The notes under the pieces were generated by a model. That model did not search any database. It had not been told where the DNA came from and saw only the letters and a program-made list of their open reading frames with translations. The position numbers and the translations under genes were made by a program. From positions 30,701,120 through 30,765,119 of the forward strand of contig NC_053145.1 in the NCBI RefSeq assembly GCF_016808335.1: a stretch of DNA of 64,000 bases. The letters are read 5' to 3'. Below, piece after piece: positions 33,380-45,359 of this stretch. Source of the DNA: Panicum virgatum. Lineage: Eukaryota; Streptophyta; Magnoliopsida; Poales; Poaceae. The first letter of the stretch is position 1; every line of letters starts with the position of its first letter.

Positions 33380-36300
33380 ATGGTCACGGCCGACACCATC
33401 CGCACGGCCATCGGCGTCATCGGTGAGTCTCTTCGTGCGCTCCGACGAGCGGCATCTGCATGCACGAGGCCCCCCGGCACCTGCCGCTCCGCACGGAGCA
33501 TGTTCGCCTCGCTCAGAAGTTGTTGCTGAACTGTGCCCGTGCGGTGTGTGGCAGTGGCCGCCCGTGTCATGTGGGGCGTGCCGGCGTCTTTTCTTGCAAC
33601 TTCCCTTCCATCCCTCTCTTCCTCTGATTTCCCTTCTCCGTATCGATCTCTGGTTTCTCGTCTCTCTCTTTCTTGTGCTTTGGCCTGGTGCCCAAAGCCG
33701 TTACAGATACGATGCTACTATCTTGGTGACAAGCTTTTCCTTTACTTAATAGTATCTAGGCTTCATGTCAACTCCTCTTTAATGTGTACTAGTTGTTGCA
33801 ATCATTAATAACCAACACGATTAAAGTTTGGTCCAAATTAAACAAACTTGGGATAACAAAATACTGGCATGCATGTTTAAATCCTGTGGGTATCTTGCAG
33901 GCAATGGGACCGCCCTCGTGCTCTTCCTCTCCCCAGTGTAAGAATCCATCCATCATGACCTGCCGTCGTCACTGCTGCTCATCTACCACCAGAGAGACCA
34001 GACAAATAAGCACCCTCCACATTAAATGCTACTGTAATTAGCACGGATTAACTAATTGGAGGCTGATGACGCGATGCAGGCCGACGTTCTACCGCATCTG
34101 GAAGAAGCGCGCGGTGGAGCAGTACTCGGCGATCCCGTACGTGGCGACGCTGCTCAACTGCATGATGTGGGTGCTGTACGGCCTCCCCGCGGTGCACCCG
34201 CACAGCATGCTCGTCATCACCATCAACGGCACCGGCATGGCCATCCAGCTCACCTACGTCGCCCTCTTCCTCCTCTACTCGGCGGGCGCCGCCCGCCGCA
34301 GGGTGCTCCTCCTGCTCGCCGCCGAGGTCGCCTTCGTCGCCGCCGTCGCCGCCATGGTGCTCACCCTCGCGCACTCGCACCAGAAGCGGTCCATGGTCGT
34401 CGGCGTCCTCTGCGTCCTCTTCGGAACCGGCATGTACGCCGCGCCGCTCGCCGTCATGGTACGTGGCTGTCGGCGTCGTCAGGGGACTACGTCTTTGTTT
34501 TTTTTAGTTTCATTCACTGGTTGAGTAAATTACTGCGTCTTGAAACGAGAACCTAGCATAGGAAAAGAAGGTGCAATTATTTTAGTTTTAATCACAGTCT
34601 AAGTTTGTGGAGAATAGAATAAAGAAACCACACACGTACTGCGCATGCATATAAGTAGCCCTGTCGTTTCTTGTGAACTAGCAAGTGTGTCCTTCCTACT
34701 TTTCGTTTGCTGCTGTTGGTAAATCAGTGCTTTATTTACTGGGGCTTGTGTTCATGAAAGGACCCACGACTACTTCTTGTTATTGCACAACTTGGCGCAG
34801 TTCTTTTTCTTTCATCTTTCACATGTTCGGATTTTGACCTATATATATTATTTTTTTACTGCTGTCATACTAATGCATCTTTTATTCACGTGTGTTTCCT
34901 GTCTTTTTTGTACGAACCAGAAAATGGTGATCCAGACGAAGAGCGTGGAGTACATGCCCCTGTTCCTGTCGCTGGCGTCCCTGGTGAACGGCATCTGCTG
35001 GACCGCCTACGCCCTCATCAGATTCGACCTCTACATCACCGTAAGCAAAGCAATCAACCACCAGCAGCTCGTTAAATCCCCAAGCTATACTGTTCGTTTC
35101 ACGGTTTCACCCTACCAGCACCCGGTAGAGCGGCATGGCAGCACTAGGAGTACCACCACCAGTAGGAATCTGTCAGCGACTATACAAAGACCGTGGCCAA
35201 AAATCTCCTCCAGTCCAGCACTGCACCAGTGAGAGCCAGCCGCCATGTGCTCTGAGCAGTGACAAACAGAGAAATAGCAGAACGGCGTTCGGGTTGCCAC
35301 TTACGGTTACCATCCATCACTGTTGCAATAAAAACTACACCGCCCGGCCACATGGGCGTGCAGCCGCCCGGCAGCCTTTCTTTCCCCTTGGAGGCCGCAG
35401 GATCAGTTCCGGCTTGGGTCGTCTTCCCTTTTCGCCTGCTACCCTTACGGCCGTGGCACATGCGCGTAACGTGTAACCACCCGTGTACGGTTGCGCACAG
35501 GGGCAGCACGCGCGCAGTGTGAGAGGCGGAGTAGTTCTGTGACTAGGGTGGCTCTTGCTCCTGGAGCAGAGGTTGGCACGGAGCCAAGTTGGTACCGGTG
35601 TCGGGTGCCCAGTTCCAGCCCTTGGCTTTTCCTCCAAATTCATGCAACGACACCAGGCTTTGCCCCAGGTACCTGTGACTCGGGTGCTGGGGCCTGGGGG
35701 CGCCGCATGTGGCCGGGGCCGAAGCTGAACACAACCCGACCCCGTGAACCATCAGTGACGGCCAGATGGGCCCCCCCTGCCCTGCTGCCCGAGCACGTCT
35801 TGACCGGACCTGACCAGCGAAGCCCCGGCCGGCCCCCGCATGGATGCGTGCACGCCGCGCCGGAAGGACACGGCGGCCGAGACGGCCCCGGCCGGGTCAC
35901 GTCGCATCTCACCCCGCCCTCACAAACTCGCCGTCGCGGTCGCGGCGCCAAATCCGGCTCCGGTCCGCTGTCACAGCCACGCGGCCGGTGGGTCGGTGAC
36001 GGCGAGCGAACGGGGCCGAGACCGACGGGGGCGCGGCGCTGGCGTCGGCTTCGCCACCGGACGGGACCGGCGGTTGCGTGCTCGGGCGCCGGGGCTTTGT
36101 CAGCGTCGTCCTCGCGGTCGATCGTCGCGTGGGTCGATCATTTGGCTGATGGCAACGCGCAACCGTATCATTCGCGCGTCGCCATGGGAGAGCAACGAAA
36201 CAGTTCCCAATCACTCCGCGACGGTCTTTAGAGCCGTCGAAGTTGAAGCCACCATTCGGTCGTCAGGGTCGCGGCGTCGTGCGTCACGGAACGCACGGGC

Positions 36301-37234
36301 ACGGGCCGCGCCGGCGGTCAGGGACCACGGGCGGGCGGTGGTCCAGCGGCCCCAGCCCGTGTGGCACTAGTCGTCCTACCACCTACTCCACCTATGCATG
36401 CATCTACCTACACAACACAAGCAGCGTGTGCCGTGTTGGATGCAGACGAATCCACCACGAGTCCATCAATCATCATCCCCGTCCGTCCTGGACGCAGCGG
36501 CCGGGCACTGCCACTGCATCTCTTTCGTCCGGCTCCATCCGGTTATCAACAACAGTCACACGGGTGTGGTCGATCGATGCTCCCACTGCCGGTGCGCGCC
36601 GCACGCCTTCAATTCAAGCAACTTGCATCGCATTCATCTAATCTGGCTTTTTTTGACGGAACCAGCCAGCGCTGGCTCCAACCAGCCAAAAAAAGCGCAG
36701 CCGAACGGGCTTGATCATCTGCTCTATCTTCTCCATTCAGTACCTGACGGCCGCGGCACAGTGCCCAACGCTGCAGCCGCAGTACAACACGAGTACACGA
36801 CACAGTCTTATCCTCTAGCACACGGCCAAGTCGCACTTGTAACTGTACTAGACTACTCTCATACCAACTGCTTCTTGGATCCTTTCTTTCTTCTATTAAT
36901 TGGGCAATAACCCACCCACCAAACTCACCTACTAATCGCGGTTAATTTACTAATCACCAGTTACTAATCCCGGCTGTTCTCTTCTCCTGCATGCTGAGTT
37001 GCTGACGGTCTCTGCCTCTTTGTCGCCTCGCAGATCCCCAACGGGCTGGGCGTGCTCTTCGCGGTGGCGCAGCTGGTCCTCTACGCCATCTACTACAAGT
37101 CCACGCAGCAGATCATCGAGGCGCGCAAGCGCAAGGCCGGCCAGGTCGCCCTGACCGAGGTCGTCGTCGACGCGCCCGCCACCGCCAGGGGCACCGGCCC
37201 CAACGCCCCCGCCACCAGCACCGGCGGCTACTGA
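33380..37234 (+). CDS. SWEET4: SWEET sugar transporter, clade II, SWEET4-like (five exons)
   Basis: Exons 33380-33422, 33901-33937, 34080-34458, 34921-35040 and 37034-37234 join at canonical GT-AG sites in consistent phase to give 259 residues, a normal SWEET length. It should be a seven-helix plasma-membrane sugar uniporter made of two MtN3/saliva repeats. Residues equivalent to the conserved proline tetrad are P26, P46, P149 and P166, and the substrate-site asparagines are N76 (ITINGTG) and N196 (IPNGLG). The second repeat ([19 protein letters not shown]) is typical, and the C-terminal tail (after about residue 220) is cytosolic and basic then low-complexity. The overall sequence is closest, from memory, to grass SWEET4, whose maize member moves hexose during seed filling. 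The start is set by the ATG before the conserved [21 protein letters not shown]. No lesions are seen. Orthology, as opposed to another clade II member, is inferred. Confidence 0.95.
35041..37033 (+). other. SWEET4 intron 4, about 2 kb
   Basis: Bounded by CACC|GTAAGC and CTCGCAG|ATCCCC. It is much longer than introns 1-3 (478, 142 and 462 nt). The stretch 35450-36370 is unusually GC-rich and opens spurious frames on both strands. Near 36645-36715, AGCCAGCGCTGGCT with flanking CAACCAGCC and poly-A/T runs looks like a MITE terminus. No complete element could be delimited. Confidence 0.8.
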
Positions 37235-37994
37235 TGCCGGCGGGGGCGCACCGGCGGCGACCGGGGAGAACTAAGCAGCGGCCACCGTCTTCCTTCTCTC
37301 TCCTTCCCGAAGGGATGGATGGATCGAACGATGCCTTCGCATCCTGTGATAAATACGCTGCTGTCGCCGCCGTCCTCGCCGCTCCGATTTTAGATTTTGC
37401 TTCCTACCTACTACTAGTAACCATGAGGAAGAGAGGGGAAAAAAAGACATGAGAAAAAACTCCAGAACAAGGGCTGCACTGCACCTGCTGTGCTTACCTT
37501 TTTAATCGCATATATGATCATCTCCTGGTGCGGTGTTACAGCTGCTGTTATTGGAGGGCCTTTTGCTTGTTCGTTCTGACGCAGCCTTTAGCTGTGCTCC
37601 GATCCATCGATTTTTCGAGTCGTTTTTTTTTTCACTACTACTCGAATCCTCTGCCTTCGTTTACATTTCTTTTTTTTCCTTTCCTCTCTTCTATGCTGTA
37701 AATCCGAGCATAGTGCTCGCTGAGGATTAAAAAAAATATTTTGGGCAAAAAAAAAGTAGTCTACTCTCTCCAGGCATAGATACGTTTTATTCTACACAAG
37801 GTTGCTCTAGATGGTTTCCAAGTTTGATCACCAATATGTCTCATAATATTTGGACGTGGAAGTTATTTCAAAAAAATATTTTGACGTGGACACCATATTA
37901 AGATTTCTCTTCACTAGTAGTTTATAGTCACAATTTTATATTTGTTCTTCATAATTAAAATTTTAATATTAAGCACTTGTGAGAGAGGAGTTTT
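37235..37994 (+). other. SWEET4 3' UTR and downstream flank
   Basis: About 500 bp of pyrimidine-rich sequence follow the TGA. Weak polyadenylation-like signals (GATAAATAC near 37348, AT-rich 37730-37740) are present. The segment 37670-37730 (CTCTCTTCTATGCTGTAAAT and following) is repeated in diverged form near 45360-45410. Confidence 0.55.
37990..37994. repeat. Imperfect target-site duplication of SIRE-1 (GTTTT / GTCTT)
   Basis: GTTTT precedes the element and GTCTT (44083-44087) follows it. A single difference is compatible with an old insertion. Confidence 0.7.
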
Positions 37995-39442
37995 TGAAAA
38001 TGATTGGATCGTGCTCTAGCCTAAGAGGGAGAGGGGGTGAATTAAACAACTTAAAAACTTAACTTAAGGCTCCAACTAAATTGCACAATATTAAACTAAA
38101 GCATGCTATTTATATGTGCAATTAGCGGTTCTTCTAGTGTGAAACCCCTATCCCAAAAGAGTTTAGCAACTTATAGCATTTTCTATCAAGAAACTACTCT
38201 ACGAAAGTAAAGGTACAAGAATTGCTAGTATGAAATGCGAAAACGTAAAGAGTGGGATAAGAAGAAGCAAACTCTCAACGCGGGTGTTTATCCCGTGGTT
38301 CGGTTAGCCACAAAGGCACACCTACATCCACGATATTGAAGCACTCACTAAGAGTATCGCTTCTCGGTAATCAAGTCTCTTCCGCGGACTCAACCACGGT
38401 TACCTTGATCCCGATTTCCACTAAGGAGCTTGTCCACGAAGAATGGAGGTCCCCACGTCCCCCGCACAAGATTGTCCATGCCGCTCCACACTAAGTCGGA
38501 GGGTCGTTGACGTTGCCGGCGAGCCTCGAAGCTCCAAGGGGCCGGCGCACCAAGATATCTTATTGGTTCAACAAAGAACCACAGCACATAGGCTCAAGAT
38601 CTTGCTCTCTCACTTTCTAAAGAGCTAACCTAGCACTAACACTCTCAAATATGTGCTAAAAAATAAAGATATGATCACTAAGCTTTTGGATGGCTTGGAG
38701 ATATTTTTTGGTGTGGGTGTGATGTTCCTGAACTCCAACAAGCTTCAAATGATCGGGGGATCATATATATATAGGCCTCCGAGTCCATAAAGCCGTTAAG
38801 AGCCGTTAACCATTTATCTGCGAAGGCACTGGATAGACCGGTGGTAGGGCACCGGTGTATCCGGTCACTCACAGCTTTGCACTATTCGTTGGCTTTCTGA
38901 CAGCTGACGTGGCTGTCACCGGTTAGACCGGTGCCTTGTCTCCGGTTCAACCGGTGCTGCTTCTCTCCCTTGCAGCTGCTGTGGAATTGCACCGGTGCTT
39001 GCTCCGATGCACCACCGGTTCAACCGGTGCTGAAGAATCTTTTCCTCGGCCAGTTGACAGGCTCTTTGAGTGATGGCATGGTGATTGCACCGATGCACCA
39101 AATTAGCACCACCAGAGTAACTGGTGCTACTTTAAACTTCTCCCCTGGCCTGGTCATTGCTCGGCCCTTTTGCACCGGTGGTATAGCACCGGTGTATCCG
39201 AAGCCAACCGGTTAGACCGGTGCAGTGTCACCGGTGCATCCGGTGCCACTGATTTCTATAGAACTTATACAATTCGATATTTCTCTGAGTTCTTTCTTCG
39301 GGTTTTGTTTTGCTTGACCTTTTTACTTCATCCCTAGGATCTATTAATGTTTACTTGATAAACTCATTAGTCCCATTAATTGCGTTGTTACTCAATCACC
39401 AAAATCACATAACAATGGCTTAATGGGGCCATTTTTCTTACA
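37995..39442 (-). repeat. SIRE-1 3' LTR (left copy)
   Basis: Begins TGAAAATGATTGG and ends TTTCTTACA. It is dense in CACCGGT/ACCGGTGC palindromes between 38840 and 39245. It pairs with 42646-44082. Confidence 0.92.
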
Positions 39443-40690
39443 ATCTCACCCTTTTTGGTGATTGAAGACAACACAATCAAAGCAAGCTTGAATTTTGCAA
39501 AAATTGACAAATGAACCACTTACACTTGCTTGGATAATTACCATTATCCAATGTTGGCTTGGCCTCTCCCTAAATCCATTATCCCTCTTTGTTCCTCCTA
39601 ATATTTACTACTTCTTCTTCTTTTTATCCCCCTTTGAAATCAAAGTTGTTCCCCCTTTGGGTGATACTCATTTTTACCTTGTTTTGATCCAAACATCTCC
39701 CCCTTTGGAGTCAAATCACCTAAAAAGACCTTGCAAAATAATATAGCTCAAAGGGAAAAGTTAGTAGCCTAAGAAGTTAGTCCCACGAATCATGATCTAA
39801 TTATATGATATCAATAAAGATACCAATTGAACAATTACTAAGATGGATCACAAAATCACGAAACTTGCATGACATGAGTTAAACTTTCTACAAAGTGTGT
39901 GCACAAAATGATAATGTGAAAATCATATGCACAACTAGACATTTAAAGGAGAAAGCTTAGATCATATCATGCACGGAGGTAGCCCTAAAAAACAAAAAAT
40001 TGACAAAGATACCAATTGAAGGGGTTGTCGACCATGCATATCTCCGGGGGTTGTAGTTATCTTGCATGTACCAAATTAAAAGAGACTTGTGCCAAATGAT
40101 ACCAATTAAAATTAAATACTAATTGAAAGTCTTTGAGGTCAAACACACTTGGCACACGAAGGTGAGCAAATGCATGAGCACATAGCCTATGAACTTAGAT
40201 ATGGATATTTTGTTCAATAGATCATGGCTCAACATGAGACTACAAAAAAGATAAGCTTAAAAATATGTTAGTCTCAAAATCACAAACCATAGGATGAACT
40301 CCCCCTAAATGTGTGCATTTAGTGTTTGAATCACTAATTAAATATATGCACATTGTTTTTGACAACAATGAGAAATTTACCCTATAGCTTGTGTTCATGA
40401 TACACAAATAAAATACATACCTTGTGAAGTCCATGTACCATGAAAGATAATCTTGTGTAGCTTTCTACACACTTATCAAACCATGTAGGTTGCTCGTGGG
40501 TTAGAACATGGCACAAGCAACCCACTATATATAGCACTAGGCGATGCAATGCAAACAATCTAGCAAGGGCAAAGGAGCTACATGATGATTTGAATTAAAA
40601 TCTAGCTACCATTACTTTATGGGGAATTTGGGCAATACATGTTCAAGATGCGAGCTTGGCTTCTTTAGCTTCAATCCTTTATCTTCTAGT
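39443..40690 (-). other. SIRE-1 internal noncoding tail
   Basis: AT-rich sequence with CCCCCTTTGG-type motifs (AAGGGGG on the element strand) characteristic of the 3' region of SIRE elements. A purine tract (AAAAAGGGTGAGAT on the minus strand) abuts the LTR. No pol homology is seen. Confidence 0.75.
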
Positions 40691-40699
40691 TAGTCAAGC

Positions 40700-42520
40700 C
40701 TCTAAATCCCCCGAAGTCGTTCTTGGGCTTCAAGTCTTTTTTGGAACCCACACCATTTGAAGCCCCTTCATATTGGTGATGACACCCTTGGGCACCCAAA
40801 TGGAGTGATTCCAATACCTTTTATGCTTCCCAACCTTGTGAGCAATCATCTTGCCATTGGTCTTCTTCTTGATCACATAGGAGGTGCTATTGTTTTTGTT
40901 CCTCCGGTTGGACTTGGTGTAGATGAGAGAACTTTTGATTGTAAGCTTCTTCTTGTTCTTCTCATCCGAAAGCTTTTTCTTTGGTTGAGGACACTTGTTG
41001 GACTTGTGGCCTTTTTTTATGGCATTTAAAGAAAGTCACGGTGAACCCCTTCTCAAGTTTCTTTACCATGTCATTACGGTTATTTTGAGAAGGTTGGACA
41101 TTACTTTTTATGCTCTTGTTCTTCAATCTAGTCAAGTCCTTCATGAGCCTTTCTATCTTTTGCTTGAGCTCATCATTTTCCTTGGCAATGAGGTCATCAC
41201 ATGATTCTACAAAAATATTCTCATGGCCTTTCTTATTGCAAGAGTTAGATGTTTCCAAAGAGTCTTTAATTTTTATAATGCTCTCAATTTTTAATTTGAG
41301 CTCTTCATGCTCCTTGCCAAGCAATTGGAATTTGCGCAACAAATCATCATAATTTGTGGCAAGAGTAGCATTAAGATCATTGAGTGCATTACATTTTTGA
41401 GCTTATTTTTTAATTACTCTTTGGTACTCATGAACTAGGTCAAGAAACTCATCGTATGAAGGAGAATCGGAGTCATCATCACTTACATCGCTTTCCATAC
41501 TTTGGCCCATAAGGCAAGTGTTTGAGGATGATCCCATGTTGGTGCGGGTCATGAATTTCTTGTTTGATTCATCACTTGAGTTTGCGCTTGATTCTTCACC
41601 ACCACTAACTCATTCACCAAAAATAACAAATGATTCATGTTTGGACTTCTTCTTCTTTTGTTGCTTCTTCTTGAACCTCTTCTCAACCTTCATGAGTAGA
41701 TGGTGATGCCCATCCTTGAGGAAGACCATATACCCCATTGAGTTGATTTCCTTCAAGTATTTGTTCATCTTTTTGACTTTCTTGTAAAGGTTGGGGTCCA
41801 TTGCTCTTTTTCATCATTTGAGGAGTTTTGGCATGCCTCCTCTTCTTCCTCTTCACTTGAGCTACCTTTGATAGCCATTTTTTTCAACTTCTTGACTTAC
41901 TTGCATGCAAGTGCACTATATATTGGTGAAGAAGGTATCGCTCTTGGTTTGATGTCATGGCGTAGCTTGTGGGCGATCACCTTGTTGAGAACTTGATTTG
42001 GTGTCAATGTGTCGATTTCCTTCTCATAAAGAATTGTGATCACCAAGTCATAGTCCGGCCTTCGTTGATAGTGAAGGATCTTGCGAATGAGCTCCAAATC
42101 ATCAATTTTCTTCACACCTAAAGAATTGATCTCATTCACAAAAATGTTTAACCGTGAGTATATAGATTCGGCATTCTCATCATCAAGTTGCTTGAAGCTA
42201 TTAAGTTTATCTATGAGAACATGATATTTTTCATTTACAACATCTTTTGTGCCACCATGATTCTCACAAATAGTTTTCCATAAATTTTTAGCATTTTCGC
42301 AATCAAACACATGGTTAAACACGGTGTCACCAAGAGAGCTTAAGATAGCACATTTTGCAATAGCATCATATTGCCTCTCTTGTTGACTATTGCTCTTCAC
42401 TCCCTCACAAGTTACCCTCCAAACATTTAGGCAATTTGCTTGGAGGTGGGATTGCATTAAAATCTTCCATCGTTGAAAGCTCGTGCCATCGAAATGTGGA
42501 GGAGGTTCTAATGAATCCAT
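40700..42520 (-). pseudogene. SIRE-1 gag, degenerate
   Basis: An open frame from ATG 42520 to 41897 encodes the UBN2-type gag start (MDSLEPPPHFDGTSFQRWKI, CENAKNLWKTICENHGG, ESIYSRLNIFVNEINSLG, EKEIDTLTPNQVLNKVI). After frame breaks, a coiled-coil part appears at 41342-40962 (KEHEELKLKIESI, NDELKQKIERLMKDLTRLKN) followed by a damaged zinc knuckle (FFKCHKKRPQVQQ, where later Cys/His are lost). Further frame-shifted pieces reach the usual gag end (NGKMIAHKVGKHK, WVPKGVITNMKG) near 40770. Nothing resembling protease follows. Confidence 0.85.
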
Positions 42521-42632
42521 CCCTTCCCCTAAGAGCTAACTCACTAGGCGGTGAAGCCTAACCGATCAAATGAGCCGGTAAACACAAATTACCAATGGAA
42601 TTGGCTTTCTTTGTGAGAGAAGTGAGTCCCGA

Positions 42633-42643
42633 CTCTGATACCA
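42633..42643 (-). other. Primer-binding site of SIRE-1
   Basis: On the minus strand TGGTATCAGAG follows the LTR end (TTTCA, then AT), an initiator-Met tRNA type site. Confidence 0.88.
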
Positions 42644-42645
42644 AT

Positions 42646-44082
42646 TGAAAGCGATCGGATCGTGCTCTAGCCTAAGAGGGGGAGGGGGTGAATTAGGCAA
42701 CTTAAAAACTTAACTTAAGGATCCAACTAAATTGCACAATATTAAACTAAAACATGATATCTATATGTGTAACTACGGTTCTTCTAATGTGAAACCCCTA
42801 TCCCAAAAGAGTTTAGCAATTTATAGCCTTTCCTATCAAGAAACTACTCTACGAAAGTAAAGGCACAAGAATTGCTAGTATGAAATGCGGAGACGTAAAG
42901 AGCGGGATACGAGGAAACAAACTCTCGACGCGAGTGTTTATCCCGTGGTTCGGTTAGTCATAAAGGCACACCTACATCCACGTTGTTGAAGCACTCACTA
43001 AGAGTATCGCTTCTCGGTAATCATGTCTCTCCCGTGGACTGAACCACGGGCACCTTGATCCCGATTTACACTAAGGAGCTTGTCCACAAAGGATGGGGGT
43101 CTCCACGTCCCCCGCACAAGGTTGTCCACGCCACTCCACACCAAGTCGGAGGGTCGTTGACGTTACCAGCGAGCCTCAAATCTCCAAGGGGCCAGCGCAC
43201 CAAGATATCTTGTTGGTTCAATAAAGAACCACAGCACAAAGACTCAAGACCTTGCTCTCTCACTCTCTAAAGAGCTAACCTAACACTAACACTCTCAAAT
43301 ATGTGATAAGGAATAAAGATATGATCGCTAAGCTCTTGGGTGGCTTGGAGATGTTCTTGGGTGTGGGTGTGATGTTCCTGAACTCCAACAAGCTTCAAAT
43401 GACCGGGGGATCACATATATATAGGCCTCCAAGTCCATAGAGACGTTGGCCATTTTTTGCGAGGGCACCGGATAGACTGGTGGTAGGGCACCGGTGTATC
43501 CGGTCACTCACAGCTCTGCACTATCCGTTGGCTTTCTGACAGCTGACGTGGCTGTCACCGGTTAGACCGGTGCCTTGTCTCCAATTCAATCGGTGCTGCT
43601 TCTCTCCCTTGCAGCTGCCGTGGCATTGCACCGGTGTTTGCTCCGGTGCACCACCGGTTCAACCGGAGCTGAAGAATCTTCTCGTCGGCCACTTGACAGG
43701 CTTTCTGAGTGATGACATGGTGATTGCACCGATGCCCCAAATTAGCACCACCAGAGTAACCGGTGCTACTTTAAACTTCTCCTCTGGCCTGGTCATTGCT
43801 TGGCTCTTTTGCACTGGTGGTATAGCATCGGTGTATCCGAAGCCAACCGGTTAGACCGGTGCAGTGTCACCGGTTCATCTAGTGCCATTGATTTCTGTAG
43901 AACTCATCCGATTCGAATTTTTTTTTGAGTTTTTTCTTCGTGTTTTGTTTTGCTTAGCCTTTTTGCTTCATCCCTAGAATCCATTAATGTTCACTTGACA
44001 AACTCATTAGTCTCATTAATTATGTTGTTACTTAATCATCAAAATCACAAAACAATAATTTAATGGGGCCATTTTCCTTACA
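42646..44082 (-). repeat. SIRE-1 5' LTR (right copy)
   Basis: Begins TGAAAGCGATCGG and ends TTCCTTACA, matching 37995-39442 with frequent substitutions and small indels. Confidence 0.92.
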
Positions 44083-44371
44083 GTCTTTGATTAGGATATA
44101 ACCTTGACAGCATGTCTTTAGTCAAGAGAGGGAACACATCTTGATTAGGATATGACGTACCACATGAGCTTAATCAGTTGACTAGTTTTTTTTTACGGTA
44201 GGGTTCTGCATGCAACATTATTCCCCTGTTCCGCGCCTGTTATGTAGGTTTTACTTACTGTTCTGTTGTGTTTCCCCTGTTTTGCCTCATTTAATCCTCT
44301 AGGAGCCTAGCTGCTTTAATTCCTTGTGACTTTGAGTTTGAGTACATTCTAATTATAGGTGCAAAATGGTG
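44083..44371. other. Displaced SWEET4 downstream flank with short GATTAGGATAT repeats
   Basis: The sequence following SIRE-1 carries GATTAGGATAT twice (44090s and 44143) and a CCACATGAGCTTAATCAGTTGACTA motif, written here in two parts: CCACATGAGCTTAAT and CAGTTGACTA. Diverged copies recur near 45950, 50735, 50835 and 50905. No gene is seen. Confidence 0.55.
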
Positions 44372-45297
44372 ATCTTTAGGTGCACCTCCAACTCTTTTTA
44401 GTTCAAATTTTATACTACTAGTCTGTCAACCCGTGCTCCCGCACGGGCTAGTTAGAATTAATATAGAAATAAGATCAATAATTATAATTATCAATCTCAC
44501 GTCCTTTTATCTATTAAATATTCTAACACATACTCTAAAATATATATTTTCATTATTTAATTAAAATAGATTTCATTTTGTGCACCTCCATATATATTCA
44601 AGATATGTTTAGTTGAACTATTTATTTGTGCATTGGTGTTCTTATCTCTTTCCTCATACATAAATATATGGTGACATATATCGTGGATAGTATTTTTATA
44701 TAAATAATAATTGAAATAATATATTAATAATAATTGAAATAGTAATTTTAGAATTTTATATTGGTGCGCTTTAATATATTATTGTAATTATATAATTTAG
44801 ATTCAGATTTATGAGTAATTTAACTTGTAATAATAATGACATAATTGGATAATTTATATGCAAATTTAGGGGGGTATTTGTATTATTTTTATAATGGCAT
44901 AGGTGGGTAATTTGCCCAAAGATTAGGAGGTTACTTTAGATTTTTTTTATAACGGCAGATGTGGGTAATTTAGATACATGTTTAGGGGTTTACTTTAGTT
45001 TATTTTCATAATGGCAGAGGTGGGTAATTTATTAGAAAAGATAACGGATCCGATGGTTATTATAATTAGAGTTGTTGGATTGATGGCTGGATGTTTCTAA
45101 TTTTTGTGAGAATTTTTAGGATTTCTCTATTTTTTCAGAGTGTCCACCTAGAATCCTAGGTGGCTTCACGTGAAGGCTTCAAAGGAGCCTCCAATTAGTA
45201 ATAGTAAGAAATTTTTAAAATGATATCTGATTTTGAAGAAGTAGTACAAAAGTTTGAACTAAAAAGGGTTGGAGGTGCATCTAAGGTCACTAATTGA
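44372..45297. mobile_element. TIR element (MITE) split by a Helitron
   Basis: The left arm GTGATCTTTAGGTGCACCTC (from 44372) continues through TTTTTAGTTCAAATTTTATACTA to 44417. Its inverted counterpart is at about 45248-45297 (AGTACAAAAGTTTGAACTAA then GGTTGGAGGTGCATC, ending AAGGTCAC). The arms are about 45-50 bp and complementary with few mismatches. The interior is occupied by the Helitron at 44418-45209. A target duplication was not established. Confidence 0.7.
44418..45209 (-). mobile_element. Non-autonomous Helitron, reverse orientation
   Basis: On the minus strand the element starts TCTTACTATTACTAATTGG (45209 downward) and ends with the hairpin CCCGTGCGGGAGCACGGG followed by TTGACAGA, CTAG and a flanking T. 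This is the Helitron 3' signature: a GC hairpin, a short spacer, CTRR, then T. The 792-bp interior is AT-rich and noncoding. The 5' flanking base is not the expected A, so the exact 5' end may be a base off or mutated. It sits between the arms of a TIR element. Confidence 0.75.
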
Positions 45298-45315
45298 CAC
45301 CCTAATAATGATCTG

Positions 45316-45350
45316 TTTCTTTTCTTTTTCTTTTTCTTTTTCTTTTTCTT
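45316..45350. repeat. (TTTTTC)n simple repeat
   Basis: About five tandem CTTTTT units. They precede a segment resembling the SWEET4 3' UTR. Confidence 0.9.
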
Positions 45351-45359
45351 CGTTTTCGC

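Larger units (their letters stand above)
37995..44082 (-). mobile_element. SIRE-1: non-autonomous Ty1/copia (SIRE lineage) element, gag only
   Basis: LTRs of about 1.45 kb (37995-39442 and 42646-44082) enclose only 3.2 kb. Orientation is minus: the TGGTATCAGAG primer site abuts the right LTR and gag starts next to it. The internal part encodes degenerate SIRE-type gag and then a noncoding tail. There is no protease, integrase or RT, so the copy depends on enzymes supplied by relatives. Many LTR-LTR differences indicate an older insertion than Tekay-1. Confidence 0.92.

Noticed and set aside
35491..36231. 246-codon frame in SWEET4 intron 4
   Set aside because: Lies wholly in an intron, has biased composition, and overlapping frames are open on both strands.
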